From Saprospiraceae bacterium (lineage in GTDB: Bacteria > Bacteroidota > Bacteroidia > Chitinophagales > Saprospiraceae): DNA of 64,000 nucleotides. Positions 1 to 7,974 of this stretch are shown here, piece by piece (position 1 is the stretch's first letter; every line of letters begins with the position of its first letter). The notes below the pieces were generated by a model. The model ran no database searches. It was not told the DNA's origin and was given only the letters and a program-made list of their open reading frames with translations. The translations under genes were made by a program, and so were the position numbers. The stretch is from the NCBI GenBank assembly GCA_026129545.1, contig JAHCHX010000002.1, forward strand, positions 310,001 to 374,000, written 5' to 3'.

Positions 1-924
1 CGTCTTTTCTTTTTCCTGCTCTTTTCACGCTACGACGCGGTATGCTCCATTGACCTCGACACTTTGCTGGCCGGATGTTGCGCTACCTTGTTGCGCCGAA
101 AAAAGCGGGTGTTCGACGCACACGAGTATTTCACCGAAGTGCCGGAAGTCGTCGGGCGGCCTTTCGTGAAAAAATGCTGGGAGCTCGTGGCGCGGGCGTG
201 CTTGCCTTTCTACCAGCACGCCTACACGGTGGGGCCTGCGTTGGCGAAAATTTTTGAGGAGCGGTATGGGTTGCGGTTTGATGTGGTGCGAAATGTCGCG
301 CGCCGTGCGTCGCAGGCAAAGCCCCTCGTCGCTCCGCGGCCACCCCATGATGGCGCTTCCTTTCCTTCCAAAAAGCCGGGCCACTTGCTCTACCTCGGCG
401 CGCTCAATGAGGGCAGAGGCATAGAGACCCTTTTGGAAGCCATGACCCTGCTCCCGACGGACGCGCATCTTTGGCTGGCAGGCGAAGGCGACCTTTCCGA
501 TGCGCTGAGGCATCGAACTGCCGAGTTGGGCGCGAACGATAGGGTGACTTTTCTTGGCTATGTAAATCCGGAAGAAACCCATGCGCTGGTCGCCAATGCT
601 TGGCTGGGGTTGAACTTGTTTGAAAACCGGGGTTTGAGCTACTATTATTCTTTGGCCAATAAATTTTTCCACTATGTGCAGGCGGGAGTGCCTGTGTTGA
701 ACATGGATTTCCCGGAATACAGGGTGCTCAACGAACAACACGAAGTAGCCTTCTTGCTGGACACGCTGTCGCCCCAAGCGGTAGCCGACGCCGTGAAAAA
801 GCTGCTCCATGATGAAGCGATGTATCGGCATTTGCAACACAACTGCCTCACCGCACGAGACGCTTGGAGTTGGGAAGCGGAAGAGCAGCATTTGCTGAAG
901 TTCTGGGAAAAGGTGTTTGCTTGA
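1..924 (+). CDS. Glycosyltransferase, GT4-like (5' end outside window)
   Basis: The frame is open from base 1 with no convincing start codon, so the N-terminal part of the gene lies outside the window and about 307 residues are visible. The motif DAHEYFTEVPE is typical of the end of the N-terminal Rossmann lobe of GT4/GT1 enzymes. The C-terminal lobe shows the nucleotide-sugar-binding pattern LLYLGALNEGRGIETLLEAM, then LWLAGEGDL and a terminal helical region (DAWSWEAEEQHLLKFWEK). It should transfer a sugar from a nucleotide donor to a glycan or lipid acceptor at the cytoplasmic membrane; the acceptor cannot be told. It converges on fabH, with a family A repeat in between. Confidence 0.8.
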   Translation, partial: RLFFFLLFSRYDAVCSIDLDTLLAGCCATLLRRKKRVFDAHEYFTEVPEVVGRPFVKKCWELVARACLPFYQHAYTVGPALAKIFEERYGLRFDVVRNVARRASQAKPLVAPRPPHDGASFPSKKPGHLLYLGALNEGRGIETLLEAMTLLPTDAHLWLAGEGDLSDALRHRTAELGANDRVTFLGYVNPEETHALVANAWLGLNLFENRGLSYYYSLANKFFHYVQAGVPVLNMDFPEYRVLNEQHEVAFLLDTLSPQAVADAVKKLLHDEAMYRHLQHNCLTARDAWSWEAEEQHLLKFWEKVFA

Positions 925-937
925 GATGGTTCATTTT

Positions 938-1042
938 TATACTTCGCGCCGTTAGGTTTTGGGCATGGCCGCAATCGCAATCTGCTAAAAATCAAGAACA
1001 TCAATCATGTTCATCTAACAAATCCTAGCGAATCAAGGTATA
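938..1042 (+). repeat. Family A interspersed repeat, copy 1 (~105 bp)
   Basis: The element starts TATACTTCGCGCCGTTAGG and ends GCGAATCAAGGTATA. Its ends form an imperfect inverted repeat, and the inside holds a GAACAT-caatc-ATGTTC hairpin. This copy lies between the convergent glycosyltransferase and fabH genes. Near-identical copies lie at 19174-19278 (reverse), 30468-30571, 32701-32805 and 35230-35334. Confidence 0.85.
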
Positions 1043-1061
1043 CCTTGTCTTGCTCCCCCCC

Positions 1062-2030
1062 TCACCACTCAACAATCGTCCCCGCATACGCCAAGCCACC
1101 ACCAAAACCCAGCAACATGATGCGGTCGCCGCGTTTCACCTTGCCTGACTGGATGCCGTCGTAGAGCGCGATGGGAATGGAAGCGGAAGATGTGTTGCCA
1201 AAATCAACAATGCTCTCCAAGGTCTTTTCGAGGGGGAAACCCGTTTCGTTGCAAATCGCCTCGATGATGCGCAGGTTGGCGCTGTGCGGCACGAACCAGT
1301 CAATCTGGTCGAGCGTCAGACTGTTTTTTTCAGCCAGCACCTTCATTTGTTCAGCCATTTTCGTGACGGCCCATTTGAACACCTTACGGCCATTCTGCAC
1401 GATGCAGCGATTCATCTTAAGTTCTTGACCATCAATGGAAGGCGCAAAGCCAGAAATATATAAATCCGCGCCTCCCTCGCCGCTCGCGCCAGTGATGCAG
1501 GCACCGATGTGAGGGGTTGGGCTAGCTTCCACCAACACCGCGCCCGCACCGTCGCCGAAAAGGAAACAGGAACTGCGGTCCGTGAAGTCGGTTACTTTTG
1601 AGAGCGTTTCTGCGCCGATGACCAGTATTTTCCGGTGCATCCCGCCTGCTATCAGCCCTCTTGCCATCACCACGCCATAGCTGAATCCCGCGCAAGCGGC
1701 ATAGATGTCCAAGGCGCCCGCGTTGAGCATACTCAGGCGATACTGCACCCGACACGCCATGCTGGGCATCGGTTGGTCGGGAGAGGTGGTAGCCACCAAA
1801 ATCATGTCCACATCGTCGAGAGAAGTGTTGTATTTGGCCGACAGGTCTTGTGCCGCTTTCACGCACAAGTCGCTGGTGAATTCGTCTGGCCTTGTGTGAT
1901 AGCGTGTACGGATGCCCGTGCGCGACATTATCCACTCGTCGGTCGTTTCGATGATGTTTTCAAAATAATGGTTGTCAATCTTATTCTCTGGAATGGCCAT
2001 GCCAATGGCGGTGAGTCGGGCGTTTGTCAT
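1062..2030 (-). CDS. fabH: 3-oxoacyl-ACP synthase III (KAS III)
   Basis: The 322-residue protein has the normal length for FabH, the thiolase-fold enzyme that condenses acetyl-CoA (or another primer) with malonyl-ACP to start fatty acid synthesis in the cytoplasm. The catalytic triad is visible: Cys113 in AACAGFSYG, His249 in PHSANLRI and Asn279 in GNTSSASIP. The C-terminal glycine-rich stretch LLGFGGGLAYAG is also typical. The first ATG gives MTNARLTAIG, a usual FabH beginning. Only about 12 bp separate the start codon from a 21-bp tandem repeat, so the promoter must lie in or beyond the repeat. The usual plsX-rpmF partners are absent, which fits one of several KAS III paralogues common in Bacteroidota. 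Confidence 0.93.
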   Translation of the reverse strand: MTNARLTAIGMAIPENKIDNHYFENIIETTDEWIMSRTGIRTRYHTRPDEFTSDLCVKAAQDLSAKYNTSLDDVDMILVATTSPDQPMPSMACRVQYRLSMLNAGALDIYAACAGFSYGVVMARGLIAGGMHRKILVIGAETLSKVTDFTDRSSCFLFGDGAGAVLVEASPTPHIGACITGASGEGGADLYISGFAPSIDGQELKMNRCIVQNGRKVFKWAVTKMAEQMKVLAEKNSLTLDQIDWFVPHSANLRIIEAICNETGFPLEKTLESIVDFGNTSSASIPIALYDGIQSGKVKRGDRIMLLGFGGGLAYAGTIVEW

Positions 2031-2042
2031 AGTGGGAAAGGT

Positions 2043-2196
2043 GATTTGCGATTTACGATTGGGGATTTGCGATTTACGATTGGGGATTTACGATTTACGA
2101 TTGGGGATTTGCGATTTACGATTGGGGATTTACGATTTACGATTGGGGATTTACGATTTACGATTTACGATTGGGGATTTATGATTTACGATTATC
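2043..2196. repeat. Tandem repeat, 21-bp unit, about 7 copies
   Basis: Units of the type GATTTGCGATTTACGATTGGG follow each other with G/A variation at one position, and two half-length units appear near the right end. The unit length is a multiple of three, which creates a spurious open frame repeating GDLRFTI. The array sits directly upstream of fabH on the minus strand. Confidence 0.9.
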
Positions 2197-2665
2197 CAAC
2201 TGGTTAAGTCGTTTGGACGGGCCTGCCCGGCCATGCGCAGCGGACGGGGTTCGATTGAGCGTTTTGCCTTTCTTTGGGGCGCTGTTTGTTGGTTGGTCCG
2301 CGTGATGCCCTGCCTTGGAGTAGTTAAATGTTGTTTGAGTCAAGAAAAAATCATCAAGTCGGGAAGGAATATCCGACGGGAAGTGATTATTGGAAAATAT
2401 CCGTTCGACATCCCTGAAAATCGGTTTTACCTATCAAGGCGTTTTCGCGCGTTGTTTTCATAGGGAGGAAATACGGTCGCGACAGCTCGGATAAGGCGCG
2501 ACAAATGTAGAGACGAAGTCGCTTGTTGTTGTTTTTATTTCACGCTCCCGACAAATACGAGGGAAAATGAGGGTTTCGACTTCAAAAGCAGGATTATTGA
2601 GTGTTTTTGAGGCGAATCTGGCAACTTTGTTCTGTCTTCGTGCTATGTAAATTTCGCTCGCTGAT
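2197..2665. other. Intergenic region without a recognised gene
   Basis: Between the tandem repeat and the DUF2520 gene I see no credible coding sequence. The short open frames have no family-like features and no promoter box. The fabH promoter may lie at its left edge. Confidence 0.5.
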
Positions 2666-3442
2666 TCAAAAAGGCAGCTCAGGGTTGATATCCATCGTCA
2701 ATTTTTGATAAAGTTCCTGCCAGTCAGGGTGACTGCGCAGCAGTGCCAAGTGCCGCTGCACTGTGTCCGCATCGCCCCGAATGGCAGGCCCTGTCTGCAT
2801 TCGGGCTGGAGAGTCGCGGATAGCTTTGACAAGGGTCTCTTCCATCAACGGGTGCAGCATTTCAAAGGTCAGGTCTTTCTCTTCGAGTATTTTTTCCGCG
2901 ATGGTGAAGCAGTGGTTGGCGAAATTGTTGGCAAAAACCGCTGCCACATGGAGAAAAGCACGTTGCCCGTCGTCCACTCTATAGACGAGGTTGCCGATGG
3001 TCTTGGCGATTTTTTTCAAAAACAACACATCCTCATTGGTCGAAGCGTCCACGCAAAAGGGAATTTTTGACCATACTGGCGAATGTTCGTAGGAAAACGA
3101 TTGCAAGGGATAAAACACCCCAAAGCGTCGGAAATGGGGTTGCAACACCGCGCCCGGTGTCGCCCCAGAAGTATGCGTGGCCAGTGCGTCGGGGGCATGG
3201 GGCGCCAAAGCTGCCCCCACTTCCGCTATCGCGTCGTCGCGCACGGCGATGAGCAGCCAATCCGCATCGGGCAACACATCCGCCCACTCGTTCGTCCATC
3301 GGGCATGGAGCGTGTCGGCCAATGCTTGAGCGTGTTCGGCAGTGCGGCTCACCACTTGCGCGATGGGCAAGCCTTTGGCTTTCAGGCGGCGGCCCAAGTG
3401 CCATGCGATGCGTCCGGTGCCCACGATTACGATTTTCGGCAT
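2666..3442 (-). CDS. Rossmann-like / DUF2520 oxidoreductase-like protein
   Basis: 258 residues. An N-terminal NAD(P)-binding Rossmann fold is shown by IVIVGTGRIAWHLGRRL (GxGxxA/G) at residues 4-20 and the strand WLLIAVRDDAI near residue 62. The second half matches the DUF2520 domain: HTSGATPGAVL, FGVFYPLQSFS and a C-terminal helical bundle with HVAAVFANNFANH. The family resembles 6-phosphogluconate dehydrogenase/ketopantoate reductase-type enzymes, but the substrate is unknown. The start lies 25 bp downstream of the amidase stop on the same strand, so the two are probably cotranscribed. Confidence 0.85.
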   Translation of the reverse strand: MPKIVIVGTGRIAWHLGRRLKAKGLPIAQVVSRTAEHAQALADTLHARWTNEWADVLPDADWLLIAVRDDAIAEVGAALAPHAPDALATHTSGATPGAVLQPHFRRFGVFYPLQSFSYEHSPVWSKIPFCVDASTNEDVLFLKKIAKTIGNLVYRVDDGQRAFLHVAAVFANNFANHCFTIAEKILEEKDLTFEMLHPLMEETLVKAIRDSPARMQTGPAIRGDADTVQRHLALLRSHPDWQELYQKLTMDINPELPF

Positions 3443-3467
3443 AGATTGGTCGAGTGTGGGTGAGGGG

Positions 3468-4745
3468 TCAGTGCGTCAGGAGTGCCTCGCAAATCCAATT
3501 GGCGAGGGCTTGGCGGTTGTTTTTCAGCACGAGGCGCTGTTGGTCCCAGCTGTTGCGGATATTGGCCAATTCGATGTAAACCGTCTTGGGCGTGATGGTT
3601 TCCTTGAGCATATAAAGATTGCGGGGAGTCACGGTGCCAGTATAGCCACGTTGGTTGCGCTTTTTTAAGTATTTCGTGAGAAACACCTGCTGTATATGCA
3701 AAGCCAATTTGTGGCTGGGTTCGCTGCCCGGGCGATAATAGAAAAAGACATCGGTTTTGTGGTCGTGAGAGCGCGAGTCCACATGAATCTCAATGAGCGT
3801 CTGGTCTTTGATGCCCGCCTTGGTGTGCTGCTTAGTGAACTCGTTGATGATGTCGCAGCGTTGTTGGAGCCGTTCTTTTTGGTCGAGCGGGATGGGTTTG
3901 TCGCCCCAGACCACCTCGTCCTTGTCACAATTGAGATACTCCTCGTCGCGGATGCCATCGTTGGGGTCTCGCACAATCATGTAAGCCGTTGCGTTATGAC
4001 TGAGGAGGAGTTTCAGGAGGCGCAGCGACACATCGTAGGCATATTCGTCTTCGCAAAGTGTGTGGCCTGCTCGTTGGCCTTGCGCGCCGGAGTCGGGGCC
4101 GCCATGCCCGCTGACGATGTAGAAAACTTTTCCTTTCAACTTGTTGCTAATCAGCGGGGTGTGCTGATGTTTTTTTCCAAAAATGGCAAAATTGCGCGAG
4201 TTGCCGCCCACGCTTTTTTCGCCTGTGTTGGCTGAGGCTACCACACGCTCTTTGGCGAGCGGAGTGATGCTTGCCGTCTCGATGCTCGGTGGGCAATTAA
4301 GCTCGTGCCACGGCACCCACAAGCGTTTGGTCTGAATAAAATTGTCGGTGCGCAGCCCCGCTTCCAAGGCAGAATGGTTGAACAGCTCGATGCGCTTGGC
4401 CACGCGCCAGTCGGAAATATCAAGCGTGGTGCGAATGCTTTTGCCGTTGTAGGCAACCACTTCCACTGGTAGCTTGTAAGTGGCTGCTGCCTTGATGACA
4501 CTGCCTGTTTTCAGGTTGTTCAGTTTGAGAAACTTCGCCACGTTGCATTCAAAGTCGAACAGGCCATAGCGCGTCAGGAGCGCCGCCACATCGTCGCCGG
4601 TCTTCGCCACCGCCGTGACATACGATTTGGCATCCGCCGCCGCTGGCTTGTCGGCAGATGGCTTGGCCGCTACCGAAGGCTTCTGGCTTTGGGCATCAGA
4701 GGCAAGGCAAACAAGCAGGCAAATCATGGTTCGGGTAAATAGCAT
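3468..4745 (-). CDS. N-acetylmuramoyl-L-alanine amidase (Amidase_3), exported
   Basis: I start at the ATG giving MLFTRTMICLLVCLASDAQS, a signal peptide; an in-frame start 57 bp upstream would put a non-secretory tail before it. The protein is about 425 residues. A LysM-like or linker region (GDDVAALLTRYG, NNLKTGSVI) precedes the zinc amidase domain. The domain shows VSGHGGPDSGAQG (first zinc His), CEDEYAYDVSLRL (zinc Glu), EIHVDSRSHDHK (second zinc His) and the catalytic Glu in VYIELANIRNSWDQQ. It should cut the amide bond between muramic acid and the stem peptide in the periplasm. A perfect inverted repeat lies in its leader, and DUF2520 follows in the same direction. Confidence 0.87.
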   Translation of the reverse strand: MLFTRTMICLLVCLASDAQSQKPSVAAKPSADKPAAADAKSYVTAVAKTGDDVAALLTRYGLFDFECNVAKFLKLNNLKTGSVIKAAATYKLPVEVVAYNGKSIRTTLDISDWRVAKRIELFNHSALEAGLRTDNFIQTKRLWVPWHELNCPPSIETASITPLAKERVVASANTGEKSVGGNSRNFAIFGKKHQHTPLISNKLKGKVFYIVSGHGGPDSGAQGQRAGHTLCEDEYAYDVSLRLLKLLLSHNATAYMIVRDPNDGIRDEEYLNCDKDEVVWGDKPIPLDQKERLQQRCDIINEFTKQHTKAGIKDQTLIEIHVDSRSHDHKTDVFFYYRPGSEPSHKLALHIQQVFLTKYLKKRNQRGYTGTVTPRNLYMLKETITPKTVYIELANIRNSWDQQRLVLKNNRQALANWICEALLTH

Positions 4746-4765
4746 CTCGGTCGGGAGGTATTTGG

Positions 4766-4810
4766 GAGCAAGGGTGTCTCCTAACAATGACCTATGAGAC
4801 ACCCTTGCTC
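4766..4810 (-). promoter_or_regulatory. Perfect 15-bp inverted repeat in the amidase leader
   Basis: GAGCAAGGGTGTCTC at 4766-4780 and its exact reverse complement at 4796-4810 flank a 15-nt loop. In the minus-strand transcript the hairpin ends 20 nt before the amidase ATG. It has no T-tract after it on that strand, so a leader structure or protein site is more likely than a terminator for this gene. Confidence 0.6.
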
Positions 4811-4897
4811 TTTAGTTGAGGGCAAAAATGGGGAAAAAGCCTTAGAAGACAAAGGATAGGCCGAACAAGGGTTTTGGCTTTTTCATACCTTGCCCCT

Positions 4898-5428
4898 ATG
4901 AAAGAAGTATTGAAACGCCGAAACGAACGATACAACCAGTTGATAAACAACTTGTTCACGGAGATGGAGGCGCACACCGACGCGGTGCTCAACCGCCAGC
5001 CTGCCAAAGGAGGCTGGTCAGCGCTTCAAACCATGCATCACCTGATACTAAGCGAGGAACTGTCCCACGCCTACGTCAAGAAAAAACTGAGCTTTTCGCC
5101 CGACTTGGAGCGGGCGGGCTTGGGTGCTCACTGGCGTGGCTTTCTGTTGTGGTTGTCCATGAACGTGCCGTTGAAGTTCGAGGCTCCCAAAGCTGTGAGC
5201 AAGGAGTATTTGCCCGCGCAGTCCACACTAGCCGAGACCCGTGCCCGCTGGCAAAAAGCCCGCGCCGACTGGACCGATTTTTTTGCCCAGATGCCCGACT
5301 CGCTCGCCGACAAGGCGCTCTACAAACACCCTCGCGCAGGGCGCATGGGCTGGCTGCAAATGATGGTTTTTTTTGAGGCACACTTCAAGCGACACTTGAA
5401 ACAGATGCGCAGCGCGATTAGGGATTGA
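4898..5428 (+). CDS. DinB-family protein
   Basis: 176 residues from ATG 4898 (MKEVLKRRNERYN). The four-helix bundle pattern of the DinB/YfiT superfamily is visible: GGWSALQTMHHLILSEELSHAYV carries the first conserved His pair, and the C-terminal helix MGWLQMMVFFEAHFKRHLKQM carries the last metal-ligand His residues. Members bind a divalent metal and include thiol-dependent S-transferases, but the reaction here is unknown. It stands alone, divergent from the amidase gene. Confidence 0.8.
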   Translation: MKEVLKRRNERYNQLINNLFTEMEAHTDAVLNRQPAKGGWSALQTMHHLILSEELSHAYVKKKLSFSPDLERAGLGAHWRGFLLWLSMNVPLKFEAPKAVSKEYLPAQSTLAETRARWQKARADWTDFFAQMPDSLADKALYKHPRAGRMGWLQMMVFFEAHFKRHLKQMRSAIRD

Positions 5429-5504
5429 CATGAATCTTTGAGGCGGGCCTTCGCTATTTCTGATTTTCAGGCGCTCATTGAGGGTGCCGCACAAGTGATA
5501 GCTG

Positions 5505-5529
5505 TTGACAGGATTGACAAGATTTACAA
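5505..5529 (+). repeat. Short repeat shared with 7657-7681
   Basis: TTGACAGGATTGACAAGATT plus TACAA recurs with two mismatches at 7657-7681. Looser relatives of this wording appear near 17690 and 32575. The remaining bases from 5429 to 5610 hold nothing else I recognise except AGCGAGAATCGCT at 5530-5542, similar to the end of family C. Confidence 0.5.
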
Positions 5530-5610
5530 AGCGAGAATCGCTGCCAGTCCCTGATTTGCATGATTAACAGAAAATTTCAGAACTGGCCGATTTTTTTCCA
5601 GAACTTGGCT

Positions 5611-5618
5611 TACCTTTG
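5611..5618 (+). promoter_or_regulatory. -7 box (TAnnTTTG type) of rpsU
   Basis: TACCTTTG matches the Bacteroidota primary sigma factor -7 consensus TAnnTTTG. It lies 52 bp before the rpsU start. A T-rich stretch (5591-5597) lies near the -33 position. Confidence 0.55.
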
Positions 5619-5657
5619 CAGCCCGAATTTTCAACAACAAATTTTTTCACCAAATTC

Positions 5658-5663
5658 AAGGAG
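5658..5663 (+). promoter_or_regulatory. Strong Shine-Dalgarno sequence of rpsU
   Basis: AAGGAG with a 6-nt spacer to the ATG. The start regions of gapA, pgk, kbl, recN, the M16 gene and the FKBP gene in this window have no such sequence. This exception suits the role proposed for bS21 in Bacteroidia, where it helps hide the anti-Shine-Dalgarno of 16S rRNA. Confidence 0.75.
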
Positions 5664-5669
5664 AAATTC

Positions 5670-5864
5670 ATGCTCATCGTTGAAGTCAAAGACGGCGAAG
5701 CCATTGACAAAGTGCTCAAAAAGTACAAACGCAAATTCGAACGCGCAGGCATTCTGAAAGAACTGCGCCGCCGCAAGGCATTCAGCAAGCCATCGGTCGA
5801 GCGTCGTGCGGAAGTGCTGAAAGCCGTTTACAAAGAGGAAATGTACGGCAACAAGAACGACTGA
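5670..5864 (+). CDS. rpsU: 30S ribosomal protein bS21
   Basis: 64 residues from ATG 5670. The sequence shows the bS21 pattern: MLIVEVKDGEAIDKVLKKYK, then KFERAGILKELRRRKAFSKPS and a basic C-terminal helix VERRAEVLKAVYKEE. It is a small-subunit protein near the 3' end of 16S rRNA. It has its own promoter box and the only obvious strong Shine-Dalgarno site I noticed in the window. The next gene, a tyrosine recombinase, follows after 91 bp; an rpsU-xer arrangement is common in Bacteroidota. Confidence 0.95.
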   Translation: MLIVEVKDGEAIDKVLKKYKRKFERAGILKELRRRKAFSKPSVERRAEVLKAVYKEEMYGNKND

Positions 5865-5890
5865 GGGATGTGCCAATGTGCCGATTGAAG

Positions 5891-5925
5891 AATGTGCTAA
5901 TGCTCCAATTTTTTATTAGCACATT
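5891..5925 (+). terminator. Hairpin after rpsU
   Basis: AATGTGCTAAT pairs with ATTAGCACATT across a 13-nt T-rich loop. The sequence around it repeats AATGTGC/CCAATG words. No clean T-tract follows, so it may be a weak terminator or a stabilising structure between rpsU and the recombinase gene. Confidence 0.4.
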
Positions 5926-5955
5926 TGCACATTGAAAAATTAGCGCATCAAACCG

Positions 5956-6864
5956 GTGTTTCACGAAGAGTCATTTTACGGATATTTGTCGCTCGAACGC
6001 CGTTTCTCGCCACACACGTTGACGGCCTATCGCGGCGACTTGCAAAATTTTATCGCTCATTGCACTGAGCAACAATGCCTTACCTCGGTTGCCGAAGTGA
6101 GGCATTTGCATATCCGGGCATGGATAGTCGCCCAAATGCAAGAAGCACAAAGCGCCCGCAGCATCAATCGCCGCCTGTCGTGTCTCAAGACCTATTTTCG
6201 CTTTCTGAAACAACGCGGCCTGCTCGAAAAGGACCCCATGCGCAAAGTGGTGGCGCCAAAAACAGGCAAACGACTTCCCGTTTTTGTGCAGGAAAACCAT
6301 ATAGCCGCGCTTTTCACCCACATTGATTTTGGCACCGACTACAAAGGTCAACTGCACCGCCTCGTGTTGGAAATACTCTACGCCACTGGCATCCGCCGCA
6401 GCGAGGCCTCCAACCTGAAAATCGCCGACATAGACTTCGAGCGTTCCACGCTGCGCATCGCGGGCAAGGGCAACAAAGAACGGCTCGCGCCTTTTGCGCG
6501 CTACCTCGGCTCGCTCTTGAAAAACTTCATCGAGATTCGCAACGCGAACTTCCCCTCCTCCGCCGAGCCGTGGCTGTTGCTCAATCGGAAAGGCGAGCGC
6601 CTTAGCCCCGACAGCATCTACCACATCGTGCACCAGCACCTTTCCGCCGTCACGACGGCAGAGCAACGCAGTCCTCACGTGTTGCGCCACTCTTTTGCCA
6701 CGCACCTCTCCGAGCACGGAGCCGATTTGAACGCCATCAAGGAACTGCTCGGCCACTCCAACCTCGCCGCCACCCAAGTGTATATGCACAATAGTATCGA
6801 GCGCCTGATAAAGGTGTATGAGCAGGCTCACCCAAAAGGGAAAGACGAGGAGAAACTTCAATAG
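5956..6864 (+). CDS. Tyrosine recombinase, XerC/XerD type
   Basis: 302 residues from a GTG start, the usual Xer length. The N-terminal SAM-like DNA-binding domain (RRFSPHTLTAYRGDLQNF) is followed by the catalytic domain with all active-site residues: Arg147 in TGIRRSE, Lys171 in GKGNKER, His241 and Arg244 in HVLRHSFATH, His267 in LGHSN and the nucleophile Tyr276 in QVYMHN. Its likely role is resolving chromosome dimers at dif. The context next to rpsU is that of the Bacteroidota housekeeping Xer gene and not of a mobile integrase. I cannot choose between XerC and XerD. Confidence 0.9.
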   Translation: MFHEESFYGYLSLERRFSPHTLTAYRGDLQNFIAHCTEQQCLTSVAEVRHLHIRAWIVAQMQEAQSARSINRRLSCLKTYFRFLKQRGLLEKDPMRKVVAPKTGKRLPVFVQENHIAALFTHIDFGTDYKGQLHRLVLEILYATGIRRSEASNLKIADIDFERSTLRIAGKGNKERLAPFARYLGSLLKNFIEIRNANFPSSAEPWLLLNRKGERLSPDSIYHIVHQHLSAVTTAEQRSPHVLRHSFATHLSEHGADLNAIKELLGHSNLAATQVYMHNSIERLIKVYEQAHPKGKDEEKLQ

Positions 6865-7049
6865 GCATGACATGGACTTTTTAGGGATTGTTGGCCGCCC
6901 ATGCACGCGAAGCGTTCATGCCGCGCCTACGCAATGGGATGTCAAAACAATTCCTTAGCAATCAGCGATAAAATTGCGTTAAACCACCTCACCGCCGTCG
7001 TTGCCTCGCTGCATGTCGCCGAATTTCGCCTCAAAAATTTGACTGAACC

Positions 7050-7589
7050 ATGCAACGTACACATCTCTTTTTACTAATGGCCCTCGGCCTCTTTTCCGCT
7101 TGCTCCCCCCAGATGTCCGTTTTTGACCAAAAGCTCTACGAAAGCCAAAACTGGACGGACGACGACCTGCGCCGCATCCAGTTTTTTCTTTCGGAAGAGC
7201 TCACCATCTATCGCTATCTCGACGAAGAGGGCACCACCTCCATCTCCTCCGGGCAAATCAAAATCGTGGATGGTCGAAAGACCGAGCAAATCCATTTCCC
7301 CGCAGGCACCCCCGGCGTGTTCCTGTTCCGCCCCAAAGACGAGCAGTTCGCCGTCAGCTTTGACAATCAGGGTGATACCCACTACCTCACCTTTGGCCCC
7401 AACCCGCGCTACGACGGACAATATATGCTCCAAGCGAGCGAATGGAATCGCAGGACTGGCACAGTCACCTACGCAGGCAAAAAATTCCTCACCGACTCGG
7501 AAGCCATACCGCGCCTCTTGGTGAATCTCAAAAAGGAATACCGCAACACGGTGGAAGGCCGCACGGTGGGTGGCCGCACGGTGAAGTAG
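7050..7589 (+). CDS. Hypothetical lipoprotein
   Basis: 179 residues. The signal peptide MQRTHLFLLMALGLFSAC ends in a lipobox with Cys18. The rest is a hydrophilic, probably beta-rich domain (LTIYRYLDEEGTTSISSGQ, TPGVFLFRPKDEQFAVSF, YAGKKFLTDSEAIPRLLVNL). I do not recognise the family. The gene end carries a short direct repeat that gives the residues EGRTVGGRTVK. It probably sits in a membrane facing the periplasm. It has no operon partner: xer ends 185 bp upstream and recN is 385 bp away. Confidence 0.75.
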   Translation: MQRTHLFLLMALGLFSACSPQMSVFDQKLYESQNWTDDDLRRIQFFLSEELTIYRYLDEEGTTSISSGQIKIVDGRKTEQIHFPAGTPGVFLFRPKDEQFAVSFDNQGDTHYLTFGPNPRYDGQYMLQASEWNRRTGTVTYAGKKFLTDSEAIPRLLVNLKKEYRNTVEGRTVGGRTVK

Positions 7590-7861
7590 CAAGGCTAATG
7601 CGGATTTGGGGAGATGGGGGTTCCATCTGCCGAAGATGCTTTAAAGGTGATATTTATTGACGGCATTGACAAGATTTACAAGTTTTTTCCAAAGCAAAAA
7701 CGCGAACCCCGTAAGTCTGGTCAATCTTGTCGAAATTTATGCCTCTAACGTTGTTGATGTCCCGCCACTAACAAGCGGGCGACGACAGGAACTCCTCCAC
7801 ATTACAGCGCCTTTGTTTTCAAACAAAAAATTTCATCTCGCTTTTTCAAAGGGGCTTTTGT
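7590..7861. other. Intergenic region before the recN promoter
   Basis: No coding sequence is evident. It holds the second copy of the short TTGACRG repeat (7657-7681) and otherwise unassigned sequence. Confidence 0.5.
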
Positions 7862-7869
7862 TACTTTTG
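7862..7869 (+). promoter_or_regulatory. -7 box (TAnnTTTG type) of recN
   Basis: TACTTTTG lies 105 bp upstream of the recN ATG. A T-rich stretch at 7841-7846 is near the -33 position. The implied leader of about 100 nt contains the inverted repeat at 7886-7951. Confidence 0.5.
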
Positions 7870-7885
7870 CAGCTAAATGGCAGAA

Positions 7886-7967
7886 GGTAGAGGGTGGAAG
7901 ACAAAGGGTTAAGAGTAGTTCCGGCGTGCTCTTATCTTCCACCCTCTGCCTTCCACCCTCTACCGCG
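7886..7967 (+). promoter_or_regulatory. Inverted repeat in the recN leader
   Basis: GGTAGAGGGTGGAAGA near 7886-7901 can pair with TCTTCCACCCTCTGCC near 7936-7951, and a further copy CTTCCACCCTCTACC follows. The two right-hand copies could compete for the same left arm, giving alternative foldings just before the recN start. Confidence 0.5.
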
Positions 7968-7974
7968 AGAAATA

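Noticed and set aside
1635..2207. Open frame with repeats of GDLRFTI
   Set aside because: It is antisense to fabH and runs into the 21-bp tandem repeat; the repetitive peptide is a by-product of the unit length.
2233..2463. 76-residue open frame between the fabH repeat and DUF2520
   Set aside because: No promoter box, no family features and a mixed composition typical of random frames.
5956..6864. Tyrosine recombinase as the integrase of a mobile element
   Set aside because: It sits next to rpsU in the usual housekeeping context, has Xer length and layout, and has no attachment-site duplication nearby.
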